A stretch of DNA of 64,000 bases from Anabaena sp. WA102 (GCF_001277295.1 NZ_CP011456.1:5584001-5648000); one strand, 5' to 3'. Shown: positions 51,131-60,565, numbered from the stretch's first letter. Numbers and translations: made by a program. Notes: a model not told the origin generated them from the sequence alone.

Positions 51131-51388
51131 ATGGATAAGTATCTGATCGTTTTAGAAAGAACTGAAACAGGATTTTCCGCATACTCTCCTGATGTTTGGG
51201 GTTGTATTGCTACGGGGGAGACATTGGAAACAACGTTAGAGAATATGCGTTCAGCTTTAGTTTTCCATCTTCAAGATAGTACATCAATTCCCCCACCTCG
51301 TGGTATTGATGCTTATTTGGATGCTTTACGTGAGTCAGAGGGTGAGGAATTTTATCTAACCCATATTGGGGTAGAAGTTTTAAAGTGA
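51131..51388 (+). CDS. HicB-like antitoxin domain protein
   Basis: An 85-aa HicB/UPF0150-type protein with a partial RNase H-like fold (YLIVLERTETGFSAYSPDVW followed by GCIATGETLETTLENMRSAL). No HicA toxin is adjacent, so it is an orphan, as is common in cyanobacteria. It starts 12 bp after the effector gene and could be in the same transcript. A C-terminal DNA-binding extension is lacking. Confidence 0.85.
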   Translation: MDKYLIVLERTETGFSAYSPDVWGCIATGETLETTLENMRSALVFHLQDSTSIPPPRGIDAYLDALRESEGEEFYLTHIGVEVLK

Positions 51389-51414
51389 GAAATTTAATTC
51401 AGGAGGTTTGAGTT

Positions 51415-51846
51415 ATGGAAGAATTACTAGAACTTCAACAATTGCTGATTAATGGCAATATTCCTGGTGCATTGCTGCTAGTTGAAGAGATGACTGAAAT
51501 GAGCAAAGATGATAAACTGAATAAGATTTTTAGTTTTGGCAAAATTATTCTTCTGCATCTAATTAAGCAAGCTGCGGAAAAACGAACAACTAGATCATGG
51601 GATTTGTCTATTGCTAATGCAGTGAAAGAAATTCAACGCACAAACAAACGTCGTAAAGCTGGGGGAATGTACTTTACAAGTGAAGAATTGCGAGAAACTT
51701 TAGAAGATGCTTATGAATTATCATTGAATGGTGCAGCAAAAGAAGCATTTGAAGGTAAATATGAAACCGAAGAATTAGCAGCAATGGTAGATAAGGAAAT
51801 GATATTACAACAAGCTATTGCTTTAATCTTAGAAAATGTCATATAG
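51415..51846 (+). CDS. DUF29 family protein
   Basis: A 143-aa helical protein with the DUF29 pattern (IILLHLIKQAAEKRTTRSWD and EIQRTNKRRKAGG, followed by a Leu/Glu-rich helix). The family is common in cyanobacteria and has no known function. GGAGGTTTGAGTT gives a strong Shine-Dalgarno sequence before the ATG. A short echo of its 3' end (codons for LAAMVNKK and a stop) recurs at 52001-52027, just upstream of and overlapping the NB-ARC start. Confidence 0.8.
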   Translation: MEELLELQQLLINGNIPGALLLVEEMTEMSKDDKLNKIFSFGKIILLHLIKQAAEKRTTRSWDLSIANAVKEIQRTNKRRKAGGMYFTSEELRETLEDAYELSLNGAAKEAFEGKYETEELAAMVDKEMILQQAIALILENVI

Positions 51847-51890
51847 ACAACAATAATTTTCTCGTTGTTATACTTTGTTTCTCGTTCCCA

Positions 51891-51987
51891 TACTCTGTAT
51901 GGGAATGAATTCTAGAAGTCTCTGACTTCAATAATAGCAGAGACAGAGCCTCAATGATAGCATTCCCAGTCTGAGACTGGGAACGAG
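51891..51987 (-). repeat. Inverse single copy of the GGGAACGAG repeat
   Basis: CTCGTTCCCATACTCTGTAT...CTGGGAACGAG is the inverse of the tandem repeats at 21581-21817, with some internal divergence. It lies between the DUF29 gene and the NB-ARC gene and may have been inserted between once-adjacent genes. Confidence 0.8.
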
Positions 51988-52023
51988 ATAACTAGATAAA
52001 CTAGCAGCAATGGTAAATAAAAA

Positions 52024-54132
52024 ATGATTGACAAACAAATAAATATCCAACAAGACGGACAAGGTAATGTTATAAATAACTTCTTTTCTTCTCAACCCAC
52101 ACAACTACAAGGAAACCCTTTCAAACTACCTCAACCCCGTGAGGGTGGACTGTTTGGACGAGAAAAAAAATTAGAAGAACTCCATGAATTATTGCAAAGT
52201 GGTAAAAACGTTTGTGTTGTTTCTGGAATGGGAGGAGTTGGGAAAACTGGACTGGTGCGAGAATATGCCAATTTAACAGAATGTACATCATTCTTTACTG
52301 GTGGAATCTATTATATTGATGCCAGAGATAGGCAAAATATGGCTGCGGAAATTATCGCTTTGACTAAATGGAGATTTAAAGCCGAATTACCAGCAAATTT
52401 ATCTACTCAACAAATGGTAACGGCTTGTTGGCAACAATGGAAATACCAAACAGAAAATGTATTATTGATTCTTGATGATGTATCTGGGTTAGCTGATAAT
52501 ATCAAAACCTATTTACCACCAGCAGATTTAGTTTCCCTGCGGTTGTTGATGACTTCGCGGGAAACACCAGATAAACGCATTGCGGAAAAGTTAGAATTAC
52601 AAGTATTGTCAGAAGCAGCAGCAGTAGATTTATTAGCCTCAATTATTGGACAATCACGAATTGATGCAGAACCAAAACAGGCTAAACTACTTTGTTATGA
52701 GTTGGGATATTTGCCTTTAGCTTTAGAATTGGTGGCATATTATTTAGATGATGAAGACTATCAGGATTTATCACTGTTAGCAATGCGTGGTAAGTTGCAA
52801 GAAAAAGTTAAACATCCTGCACTGTCACCAGAAGACGTTCCAGGAGGAATACAAGCACAAAGAGGGTTACAAGCTGCATTTGATTTAAGTTGGGATGAAT
52901 TAAAACCAGAAGCTAAATATCTCGCTTGTGTGTTGGCTGCTTTTGCACCTTTTCCTATTCGTTGGGATTTTGTTACAGCTATTTATCAACAGTTGCAAGG
53001 TGAATTATTTAATGAGGATAATTTAAAAGACCGTTGGTTAAAATATTTAATAAAACGGCATCTAGTGATAACTGTTGAAAAAAATATTTATAATTTACAT
53101 TTGCTTATTCACGACTATTTTAGTGAACATCTGAAACAACATTCTGATTACAGCCAAATTAAACAAGCATATTGTGATATTTTTGCCATTGTTGCTAGTA
53201 ATATCAATCAACCAATCAATTTAATAACATTCAATTTAATTGAACCACATTTAAAAAAGATAATTGGTTGGTGTGAAAACAAAGAAGATATTAAATTTGC
53301 TTACAGTTTAAATGGTTTAGCACGGTTATACCATTCTCAAGGAGAACACAATAAAGCAGAACCTCTCTATCGTCAGTCTTTAGAAATAAAAAAATGCCAA
53401 CTAGGTACAGATCATCTTGATGTTGCAAAAATTTTAAATGAGTTAGGATTAATGTATAGTTGCCAAGGACTTTATATTAAAGCAGAATCTTTCTGTTGTC
53501 AGTCTTTAGAAATCAGAAAACACCAACTAGGTACAGATAATCTTGATGTAGCTCAAAGTCTTAATAATTTAGCATTATTGCACCATTGCCAAAGACGTTA
53601 CATTAAAGCAGAATCTTTATATCGCCTATCTTTAAGAATTAGAAAACGCCAATTAGGTACAAGTCATATTGATGTTGCACAAAGTCTTCATAATTTAGCA
53701 TTACTTTATAAAAATCAAGGACGATATAATAAAGCAGCACTTTACTATCTTCAGTCTTTAGAAATACGTAAATTTCAACTCGGTACAGAACATTCTGACG
53801 TAGCACAAAGCTATTACAATTTTGCATTTTTATATGAAGCACAAAATAAATATAAAGAAGCTGAAAAATTATTTAACAAAGCATTAGCAATATATCAAAA
53901 AGTATTAGGAAATCAACACCCCAATACGCAAAACGCAGCACTTATGGTAAAAACCTTATACGTAATGAGCTTTTTGCATTGCAAAAAAGATACATTATTT
54001 GCTGTTCTTGACGCACTTGCTCAACGAGCAAACCTTCCCGAACTAAATACAGAAATAGCATTAGCATTACTAGAACAGATAGAAAGTGATCCTGATTTAT
54101 TGTTATCTATTCGAGAGTCTTTGCACCAATAA
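52024..54132 (+). CDS. NB-ARC/TPR NLR-like protein with N-terminal amyloid-like motif
   Basis: A 702-aa STAND ATPase. Residues 4-21 (KQINIQQDGQGNVINNFF) repeat the C-terminal motif of the effector at 50730. The NB-ARC domain has P-loop GMGGVGKTGL (about 69-78), Walker B LLILDDV (about 148-154), an RNBS-B-like LLMTSRE and the GLPL-like GYLPLALELVA. A winged-helix region follows. About five 42-residue TPRs of the LGTDHLDVAQSLNNLALLY type run from about 430 to 640, as a sensor. In such proteins, ligand sensing by TPRs triggers oligomerisation and motif templating to the effector. That role is inferred. Confidence 0.85.
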   Translation: MIDKQINIQQDGQGNVINNFFSSQPTQLQGNPFKLPQPREGGLFGREKKLEELHELLQSGKNVCVVSGMGGVGKTGLVREYANLTECTSFFTGGIYYIDARDRQNMAAEIIALTKWRFKAELPANLSTQQMVTACWQQWKYQTENVLLILDDVSGLADNIKTYLPPADLVSLRLLMTSRETPDKRIAEKLELQVLSEAAAVDLLASIIGQSRIDAEPKQAKLLCYELGYLPLALELVAYYLDDEDYQDLSLLAMRGKLQEKVKHPALSPEDVPGGIQAQRGLQAAFDLSWDELKPEAKYLACVLAAFAPFPIRWDFVTAIYQQLQGELFNEDNLKDRWLKYLIKRHLVITVEKNIYNLHLLIHDYFSEHLKQHSDYSQIKQAYCDIFAIVASNINQPINLITFNLIEPHLKKIIGWCENKEDIKFAYSLNGLARLYHSQGEHNKAEPLYRQSLEIKKCQLGTDHLDVAKILNELGLMYSCQGLYIKAESFCCQSLEIRKHQLGTDNLDVAQSLNNLALLHHCQRRYIKAESLYRLSLRIRKRQLGTSHIDVAQSLHNLALLYKNQGRYNKAALYYLQSLEIRKFQLGTEHSDVAQSYYNFAFLYEAQNKYKEAEKLFNKALAIYQKVLGNQHPNTQNAALMVKTLYVMSFLHCKKDTLFAVLDALAQRANLPELNTEIALALLEQIESDPDLLLSIRESLHQ

Positions 54133-54186
54133 CCAAAAGCATCGGATAGCAATACATAAAAACAGGTTTGCAATGCAATCATAAAA

Positions 54187-54526
54187 TTGTCAGAATCAGG
54201 ATGTCCAGGATTTAAGGATGTACAGGATTATAAGTGTCAAATTACTTGATAAATTACTAAAATCCTGAAGAAGATCATGCTTGAGTTAACTAAATATAGT
54301 GCGATTTTGTGGGAAACTCTCACAAAACTAATTTTGCTTTGCGTAACTCATCATTAACTCACCAAAACCCATTGAGAACAACTACTAAACCCATAAATAT
54401 AAAACTGCTTAGATAGAAAATAACGCAATAATTAAAGTAAAACCCATAAATCATCCACAATAATGACTCTTATACATATAATCCTGCAAATCCTATAATC
54501 CTGGACATCCTGATTCAGACAATTAT
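54187..54526. repeat. 340-bp inverted-repeat-bounded non-coding segment
   Basis: ATTGTCAGAATCAGGATGTC at the left and its complement-like GACATCCTGATTCAGACAAT at the right bound a segment without an obvious gene. The left arm continues CAGGATTTAAGGATGTACAG. Flanking sequences on both sides contain AAAGCATC[G/A]GATA, which may be a direct duplication. A decayed insertion is possible. Confidence 0.6.
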
Positions 54527-54608
54527 TCCTAAAGCATCAGATAACAATCCAGAAAAATATTTTCATCATCCATTCATAACTCATCGCAAAAAAAACATAA
54601 TAAAGCTA

Positions 54609-54637
54609 TTGACTTCCTATTTAAAATATGTTATCCT
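54609..54637 (+). promoter_or_regulatory. Promoter-like sequence, upstream copy
   Basis: TTGACT, a 17-nt spacer and TATCCT form a near-consensus sigma-70-type promoter within a ~75-bp segment that is repeated 187 bp downstream (54796). The shared part continues with GAACTTGATAAGGAAGAACT. This copy is further from the gene and has one mismatch more in the -35 box. Confidence 0.45.
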
Positions 54638-54795
54638 GAACTTGATAAGGAAGAACTATCTCGCAAACAGACAATTTAACTCTCCGTGCCTCTGCGTCTC
54701 TGCGTGAGAAAAAAATAATAACCCTATTTGCCAACCCAATAAAACATTAACTCCTAACACCTTAAAAGCATCGCCCAAAAAAGGTAATAAAACTA

Positions 54796-54824
54796 TTGAC
54801 ATCTCATTTAAAATATGTTATCCT
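54796..54824 (+). promoter_or_regulatory. Promoter-like sequence for the DUF4351 gene
   Basis: TTGACA and TATCCT are separated by exactly 17 nt and lie 48 bp before the GTG start at 54872, on the correct strand. It is the downstream copy of a duplicated segment. The -35 box is perfect consensus. Confidence 0.5.
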
Positions 54825-54871
54825 GAACTTGATAAGGAAGAACTATCTTAAATATTCTTACAAAACCAACT

Positions 54872-55783
54872 GTGACCCGCTTTATCCATGACCAATTCGC
54901 CAAAGACTATTTAGAAGAACTACTAAAACCCTTTGGACAAGTTGAAGCCCCCAGCCATTTAGCTGGAGAAATCAGGGAAATAGATGTATTATTTTCCCCC
55001 GTCAGCACACAAACCGCCGACATCGAGATATTAGGATTGTTAGGTAAACTAGCAGCTACACCTGCTATCTTTGAACCCTTTCGCAATCCAGCAAGCAAAG
55101 AAGAAATCTGTGATTGTTTGTTAAAATCATTAGAAGTGAGAGGTGCATTACAACGAGAAGCAAAACGGAATAAAAACCCCATAGCTACCATAGAAACACC
55201 TAAACTATGGGTTCTGACACCAACAGCATCACAAACCCTATTATCGGGCTTTAGAGCCATAGAAAACCCCAATTGGCCAGCAGGAATCTACTTTTTAGCA
55301 GATTACTTGAATACAGCCATTGTCGCCATTCATCAATTACCACGTACACCCGAAACCCTATGGTTAAGACTATTAGGACGGGAAACAGTACAAAAAAGAG
55401 CAATTGATGAATTAGAAACATTACCAACTAATTACCCATTCCAACAAGCAACGTTAGAATTGCTTTACAACCTCCAACAGACTTTACAGATCAATAAAAG
55501 TTCAGAACCAGAAGATAAGGAGTTAATTATGCGGTTAGCACCATTTTATCAACGAGATAAAGAACAAGCTAGACTAGAAGGAGAACAAAAAGGAGAAGAA
55601 CGTCTAGTTTTACGGCTAATAAATCGCCGATTTGGTGAAATTAAATTATCATTAATCGAGCAAGTTCAATCATTGTCTATAGAACAACTGGAAAATTTAG
55701 CAGATGCTTTGTTAGATTTTTCACAAGTTGCTGATTTAGAAACTTGGTTAAAGCAACAGAAACCACAAGAAACAGATAAGTAG
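54872..55783 (+). CDS. DUF4351/Rpn-like protein
   Basis: A 303-aa cyanobacterial protein related to the Rpn (recombination-promoting nuclease)/PD-(D/E)XK group. The N-terminal part has FIHDQFAKDYLEELLKPFGQV and EIREIDVLFSP. The C-terminal part, from about 245, has the DUF4351 helical domain LVLRLINRRFGEI...IEQLENLADALLDF. The predicted acidic catalytic residues (Glu35/Asp38 in EIREIDV) fit a nuclease-like core, but function is unproven. The start is GTG. Its TAG stop lies within the end of a repeat element (55777-55931). Confidence 0.78.
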   Translation: MTRFIHDQFAKDYLEELLKPFGQVEAPSHLAGEIREIDVLFSPVSTQTADIEILGLLGKLAATPAIFEPFRNPASKEEICDCLLKSLEVRGALQREAKRNKNPIATIETPKLWVLTPTASQTLLSGFRAIENPNWPAGIYFLADYLNTAIVAIHQLPRTPETLWLRLLGRETVQKRAIDELETLPTNYPFQQATLELLYNLQQTLQINKSSEPEDKELIMRLAPFYQRDKEQARLEGEQKGEERLVLRLINRRFGEIKLSLIEQVQSLSIEQLENLADALLDFSQVADLETWLKQQKPQETDK

Positions 55784-55931
55784 GTGAACGGAAAAAACCG
55801 TAGACGCGAAGCGGCTTCTCGAAGAGTAATATGTAACGAAAAGTAAAATCGCTCAAACCCTCTTCACTCTTGCCTCTTGCCTCTTGCCTCTTGCCTTGCC
55901 ATAACGACAATTTTCAATGCTAACCTACTTA
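55777..55931. repeat. TAAGTAGGT-ended element, copy 1
   Basis: The inverted ends TAAGTAGGT and ACCTACTTA enclose about 155 bp, including CTCTTGC tandem units and CATAACGACAATTTTCAA. The second copy is at 61918-62047. Both copies begin at the stop codon of a gene. An extra SDR-like block (CGTAGACGCGAAGCGGCTTC) is present only in this copy. 55932-56154 shows no gene. Confidence 0.8.
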
Positions 55932-56154
55932 GCTGATGACTTAATGTTAGCAATGCTAAAAAGATTAAATTGCAATTTTAAACCATTGTCATTTATTCTT
56001 TAAGCATTGCATAAAAAACAAAAATATTAGATATCAATACATAAGCATTGTTTAGCAATCCAAATCTACTCAAATAAAAAATCTAAATAACGTCTTGCCA
56101 TAAATAAACATTGTATAGTAAACTGATACAAATATTTTTAACAACAAAGTTATC

Positions 56155-56517
56155 ATGCCAGCCCCAGATACTAGTCGCCGCATCACCCCTAGCAACCTCC
56201 AGCAAGACATAGATTCTTACAACGGACTCAAAGCCGTCTCTGGTTATACCACTGCTCGTGTAGCAGCCACACCGGAAGCATTACAAAAAGCTTATGCAGA
56301 AATGGTGACAAGACAACAAGAAGAAACCGAAAAACAAGCATTATTTAAAGCCTCCGCAGACGCAGCCAAACAAGCAGAATGGGAGTTCCATAATGCTGTT
56401 TTAGCCATGAAAGAAGCAGTAAAAGGTCAATTTGGGTCAGATAGTGATGCAGCCCAAGCAGTAGGTTTCAAGAAGAAATCAGAACGGAAACGTCCCACCA
56501 AAAAGAAAACCGAGTAG
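56155..56517 (+). CDS. Conserved-looking hypothetical protein, 120 aa
   Basis: I do not recognise the family. The protein is mostly alpha-helical with a Glu/Gln/Ala-rich coiled-coil-like centre (about 40-90) and a strongly basic Lys/Arg-rich tail (KKKSERKRPTKKKTE) that could bind nucleic acid. There is no signal or membrane segment. It is flanked by non-coding DNA on both sides. Codon use and clean start suggest a real gene. Confidence 0.7.
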   Translation: MPAPDTSRRITPSNLQQDIDSYNGLKAVSGYTTARVAATPEALQKAYAEMVTRQQEETEKQALFKASADAAKQAEWEFHNAVLAMKEAVKGQFGSDSDAAQAVGFKKKSERKRPTKKKTE

Positions 56518-56673
56518 GATATTCTCATGATCTTATACCATTTCTTTATGAAGCTGCGTTGAATTTTGTAACCTTGTCTTTTCCTCCTCTGTGTTCTCTG
56601 TGCCTCTGTGGTTCGTTCCTTTCTAAATTTGGGGCATCTTTATACAGAATTGGTATTAGACAAGCGATCGCAC

Positions 56674-57303
56674 TTATATTTTTTCTAAGATCAAAAAGTA
56701 GTGATATGGGAAAGTAGGATCAACATATTCTTCCCTCACTATCAAACCAGCTTTAGCAACAGATTCCAAAAACCGCTTTTTAGGATATCCTTTCAATCCC
56801 AATTCCCAATAATGTTCATCACAAAGTGGTGTTGTACTCCAAAATTGGGGAATTTCCCAGAGTAAATGTCTGGCTTTAAGTAGAAAAGAAGTTTTGATTT
56901 GCAATGACAGATATTGAGTAGTATTGGGAATCGAAATTACCAAATATTTCTTAGTAACTGCGGCGAGTTTTTGCAATGCTAATTCAGATTTTTCGTAAGG
57001 GAAATGTTCTAATACCTGAAACAGAACAATTGCATCAAACTTATCTTTTGGTAGTATAAAGTCCGCCGTCAAATCCAAGATTATATCTGGTTTGAGACTA
57101 GGATCAATATCCGCAGTAGTTACATTATAATTACTTTGTCGGAGTATTTCTGTAAGCAAAGAATTAAAAATACCAATTTCTAGAACATTTTTAACCTGAC
57201 TACCCAAGGAAAACAATAACCGCGACTGATGATGATAACTAATAAATCTTTCCTTGGAAAGATATTGCGAACTTGTAATCCCTAACGAAGAAATCAATTC
57301 CAT
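56674..57303 (-). CDS. Class I SAM-dependent methyltransferase
   Basis: A 209-aa methyltransferase of the Methyltransf_11/23 type. The SAM-binding motif NVLEIGIFNSLLTEIL (about 39-54) has a Gly-poor loop. It is followed by TTADIDPSLKPDIILDLT (about 62-79) and FQVLEHFPYE (about 94-103, motif of ubiquinone-type methylases). The C-terminal half (SFLLKARHLLW, CDEHYWELGLKGYPKKRF) is typical of methylases acting on sugars or in gene clusters for glycans. The substrate is unknown. It is a single gene. Confidence 0.82.
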   Translation of the reverse strand: MELISSLGITSSQYLSKERFISYHHQSRLLFSLGSQVKNVLEIGIFNSLLTEILRQSNYNVTTADIDPSLKPDIILDLTADFILPKDKFDAIVLFQVLEHFPYEKSELALQKLAAVTKKYLVISIPNTTQYLSLQIKTSFLLKARHLLWEIPQFWSTTPLCDEHYWELGLKGYPKKRFLESVAKAGLIVREEYVDPTFPYHYFLILEKI

Positions 57304-57461
57304 AGAAAGCCCCCTATTTACTAATGAAAATTCATTTAAAGTTTAGCGTTGGATAATGGCGGTATGAAAACTAAAAATTCCCTTTCTCAAACTCTTTGCG
57401 CCTCTGCGTGTTAGCGAAGCGGGGCGAAGCCTGACAAATTCATACTTTCATTCAGCAACGC

Positions 57462-60080
57462 CTAAACTTTTTTACTAAAACTTAACCCAGTTTCAGCCTT
57501 ATCAATGATGATAGTATCACCAGAAACAAAAGTATTTTCCAGTAACTTCGTAGCCAGAGGATTTTCTACCTCTCGTTGAATTGAGCGTTTTAATGGACGT
57601 GCGCCATAAACTGGATCATAACCAGCTTCCACAAGATGATCACAAGCGGCTTGAGATATCTCGAAAGAGATTTTTTGTTCTTTGAGCAGATTTTCCACCC
57701 GTTTAAGTTGAATACGGATAATATGCCCCATTTCTGAACGATTAAGAGCGTGGAAAAGAATTAAGTCATCTATGCGGTTGAGAAATTCGGGACGGAAGTG
57801 ACTTCGCAAACCTTCCATCACCTTATTACGCATTAAATCATACTTGGAATCATCCCCAGATACATCCAAAATATGTTCACTACCAATGTTGCTAGTCATA
57901 ACTATGACAGTATTCCGAAAATCTACAGCCCGTCCTTGGGAATCAGTAACTCTACCATCATCCAATACCTGCAACAAAATATTAAATACATCGGGATGGG
58001 CTTTTTCTACTTCATCTAACAGCACCACAGAATAAGGATGTCTGCGAATCGCTTCGGAAAGTTGTCCCCCTTCTTCATAACCCACATATCCAGGAGGCGC
58101 ACCCACTAGGCGGGAAACTGAGTGTTTTTCCATATATTCGGACATATCCAAACGCACTAAAGCATCATCCGAATCAAAGAGAAATTGAGCTAAGGCGCGG
58201 GCGAGTTCGGTTTTACCCACTCCAGTTGGTCCCATAAACAAGAATGAACCGATGGGACGAGAGGGGTCTTTCATCCCCGCACGGGCGCGACGAATCGCCG
58301 CAGAGACGGCGGAAACGGCTTCTTCTTGACCAATTACCCGTTCGTGTAAATGACTTTCTAATTTTAGTAATTTTTGCCGTTCGGATTCTAAAAGCCGATT
58401 TACAGGGATTCCTGTCCATTTAGCGACAATTTCGGCAATATCGGCTTCGGTGACTTGTTCGCGCAACAAAGTCGAACCTTGAGTTTGCATTTCTAAAAGT
58501 TTCGCTTCTTTAACTTCTCGTTCTCGTTGCACACCTTCTAACTTACCGTACTTCAATTGAGCGGCTTTGTTTAAATCATAGTCTCGTTCTGCTTGTTCAA
58601 TTTGCACCCGCATGGCATCTTCTTCTTTCTTTAACCCGCTGATAGATTCTAAAATCTGCTTTTCCCCTTGCCATTGTTCATTAAATATTTGCTGTTTAAC
58701 TGTTAAACTGGCAATTTCTTGTTCAATTCGTTCTAATCGTTCTCTAGTTGGAGAAATACTCTGTTCTTCTCCAGATAATGACAGCTTTTCCATTTCTAGC
58801 TGCATTAAGCGCCGGTCAATGGTTTCTAATTCCGCCGGTTTGGATGTAATCTCCATTTTTAATTTCGCTGCGGCTTCATCAACTAAGTCAATAGCTTTGT
58901 CTGGTAGAAATCTATCGGCAATATAACGCGCTGATAAAGTTGCAGCAGCAACTAAAGCGGAATCGGAAATTTTAACATTATGATGCACTTCATAACGTTC
59001 TTTTAAACCTCGCAAAATCGAAATTGTATTTTCTACTGTCGGTTGATCTACATATACTTGTTGAAATCTTCTTTCTAATGCTGCATCTTTTTCAATAAAT
59101 TTGCGATATTCATCTAAGGTAGTTGCACCAATACAACGCAACTCGCCCCGCGCCAACATAGGTTTAAGCAAATTTCCGGCATCCATTGACCCTTGTTGAT
59201 TAGAACCAGCCCCGACAACGGTATGTAGTTCATCAATAAATAAAACTACTTGCCCGTTTGATTCCGTAACCTCACGGAGGACATTCTTTAAACGGTCTTC
59301 AAATTCACCTCTGTATTTTGCTCCTGCAATCAAACTACCGATATCCAAGGAAATCAATTGGCGATTCTTTAAAGACTCAGGAACGTCACCATTCACCATT
59401 CTTTGGGCTAAAGCTTCAGCGATCGCAGTTTTGCCAACTCCCGGCTCACCAATTAACACAGGGTTATTTTTGCTACGACGAGATAAAACCTGAATTACCC
59501 GGCGAATTTCATCATCTCTACCAATAACTGGATCTAATTTTCCTGCTTTAGCTTGTTCCGTTAAATCTCGTCCAAATCTTTTTAAAGCTTCCTCTTGTAC
59601 ATCTGCTTCTGCTTTTGGAGATGCTTTGATTTTGGGAGTAGCGCGAACAGATTTAACCCCAAGTTCTACTTGAGCAATATCTATATTTAAGCTTTTAAAT
59701 AACCGTCTACCAACACGTTCATCATTACCAAACGCTAGAATTATATGCCCTTCTGAGATTTCCTCCTCTCTCATTTTGGCTCTAATTTCATTAGCTTTAT
59801 CTAAAAGTAAATCTAAATTCCGCCCCAGGTAAAGTTGATCACTTTTACCAACTTTGGGTTGACGTTGGGTAAAAGCCTCTAGTTGTTGTTTGAATCGCAC
59901 AGAATCAACTTCTGCACGGGTGAGAATGGCTGTAGCTAGGCTTGTGGGTTCTTCTAAAAGGGCGAGAATTAAATGTTCAACTTCTAATTGTTGTTGTTTA
60001 TAAGCACGAACCACGTCTTGGGATTTTGTTACCGCTTCCCAGGCTGTATCAGTAAATTTATCAGGATCTGTAGGCTGCAT
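57462..60080 (-). CDS. clpB: Disaggregase ClpB
   Basis: The hexameric AAA+ chaperone that, with DnaK, rescues aggregated proteins in the cytosol. The 872-aa protein has the N-terminal Clp repeat domain, Walker A1 GEPGVGKT, the long coiled-coil middle domain (about 400-530), Walker A2 GPTGVGKT, Walker B VVLLDEVEKAHP and the C-terminal domain. GYVG pore loops (KYRGEFE and GYVGYE) are visible. No CIRCE element was seen upstream. Confidence 0.97.
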   Translation of the reverse strand: MQPTDPDKFTDTAWEAVTKSQDVVRAYKQQQLEVEHLILALLEEPTSLATAILTRAEVDSVRFKQQLEAFTQRQPKVGKSDQLYLGRNLDLLLDKANEIRAKMREEEISEGHIILAFGNDERVGRRLFKSLNIDIAQVELGVKSVRATPKIKASPKAEADVQEEALKRFGRDLTEQAKAGKLDPVIGRDDEIRRVIQVLSRRSKNNPVLIGEPGVGKTAIAEALAQRMVNGDVPESLKNRQLISLDIGSLIAGAKYRGEFEDRLKNVLREVTESNGQVVLFIDELHTVVGAGSNQQGSMDAGNLLKPMLARGELRCIGATTLDEYRKFIEKDAALERRFQQVYVDQPTVENTISILRGLKERYEVHHNVKISDSALVAAATLSARYIADRFLPDKAIDLVDEAAAKLKMEITSKPAELETIDRRLMQLEMEKLSLSGEEQSISPTRERLERIEQEIASLTVKQQIFNEQWQGEKQILESISGLKKEEDAMRVQIEQAERDYDLNKAAQLKYGKLEGVQREREVKEAKLLEMQTQGSTLLREQVTEADIAEIVAKWTGIPVNRLLESERQKLLKLESHLHERVIGQEEAVSAVSAAIRRARAGMKDPSRPIGSFLFMGPTGVGKTELARALAQFLFDSDDALVRLDMSEYMEKHSVSRLVGAPPGYVGYEEGGQLSEAIRRHPYSVVLLDEVEKAHPDVFNILLQVLDDGRVTDSQGRAVDFRNTVIVMTSNIGSEHILDVSGDDSKYDLMRNKVMEGLRSHFRPEFLNRIDDLILFHALNRSEMGHIIRIQLKRVENLLKEQKISFEISQAACDHLVEAGYDPVYGARPLKRSIQREVENPLATKLLENTFVSGDTIIIDKAETGLSFSKKV

Positions 60081-60172
60081 TTGTAAAATTTTAGATTTTA
60101 GACTTGTAATTTAAGTTTAGGAGGGATTTGGGTAATGGGTAAAGAAGTTCTCTTCTTACCCTCTACCCTAAA

Positions 60173-60565
60173 TCATTCTGGAGTTTTTAACTGAATCAAT
60201 TCAACTTTATAACCATCTGGGTCTTCCACAAAAGCAATTACTGTTGAACCATGTTTCATAGGTCCTGGTTCTCGGACTACTTTACCACCCAGTTTTCCAA
60301 TAGTCTCACAGGTAGCGTAAATATCATGCACACCCAAAGCGATATGACCATAGGCGCTACCTAAATCATACTTTTCTACGCCCCAGTTGTGGGTGAGTTC
60401 TAAAACTGAATGATCACTTTCTTCTCCATAACCGACAAAAGCCAGGGTAAATTCTCCCGCTGGATAATCTTTCCGGCGGAGTAACTTCATTCCCAATACA
60501 TCACAGTAAAATGTTAAGGACTCTCCTAAATTACCTACCCGCAGCATTGTATGTAGTAATCGCAT
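60173..60565 (-). CDS. gloA: Lactoylglutathione lyase (glyoxalase I)
   Basis: A 130-aa metalloenzyme that isomerises the methylglyoxal-glutathione hemithioacetal to lactoylglutathione in the cytosol. The four metal ligands are in place: His5 (LLHTML), Glu56 (LELTHN), His74 (YGHIAL) and Glu122 (YKVELIQ). The length is that of bacterial Ni-type GloA. It lies 92 bp downstream of the clpB start side on the same strand, i.e. upstream of clpB in transcription. Confidence 0.95.
   Translation of the reverse strand: MRLLHTMLRVGNLGESLTFYCDVLGMKLLRRKDYPAGEFTLAFVGYGEESDHSVLELTHNWGVEKYDLGSAYGHIALGVHDIYATCETIGKLGGKVVREPGPMKHGSTVIAFVEDPDGYKVELIQLKTPE

Noticed and set aside
48578..54132. Functional link of htpG (Hsp90) with the NLR, as in plants
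   Set aside because: The genes are divergent and there is no sequence evidence beyond neighbourhood.
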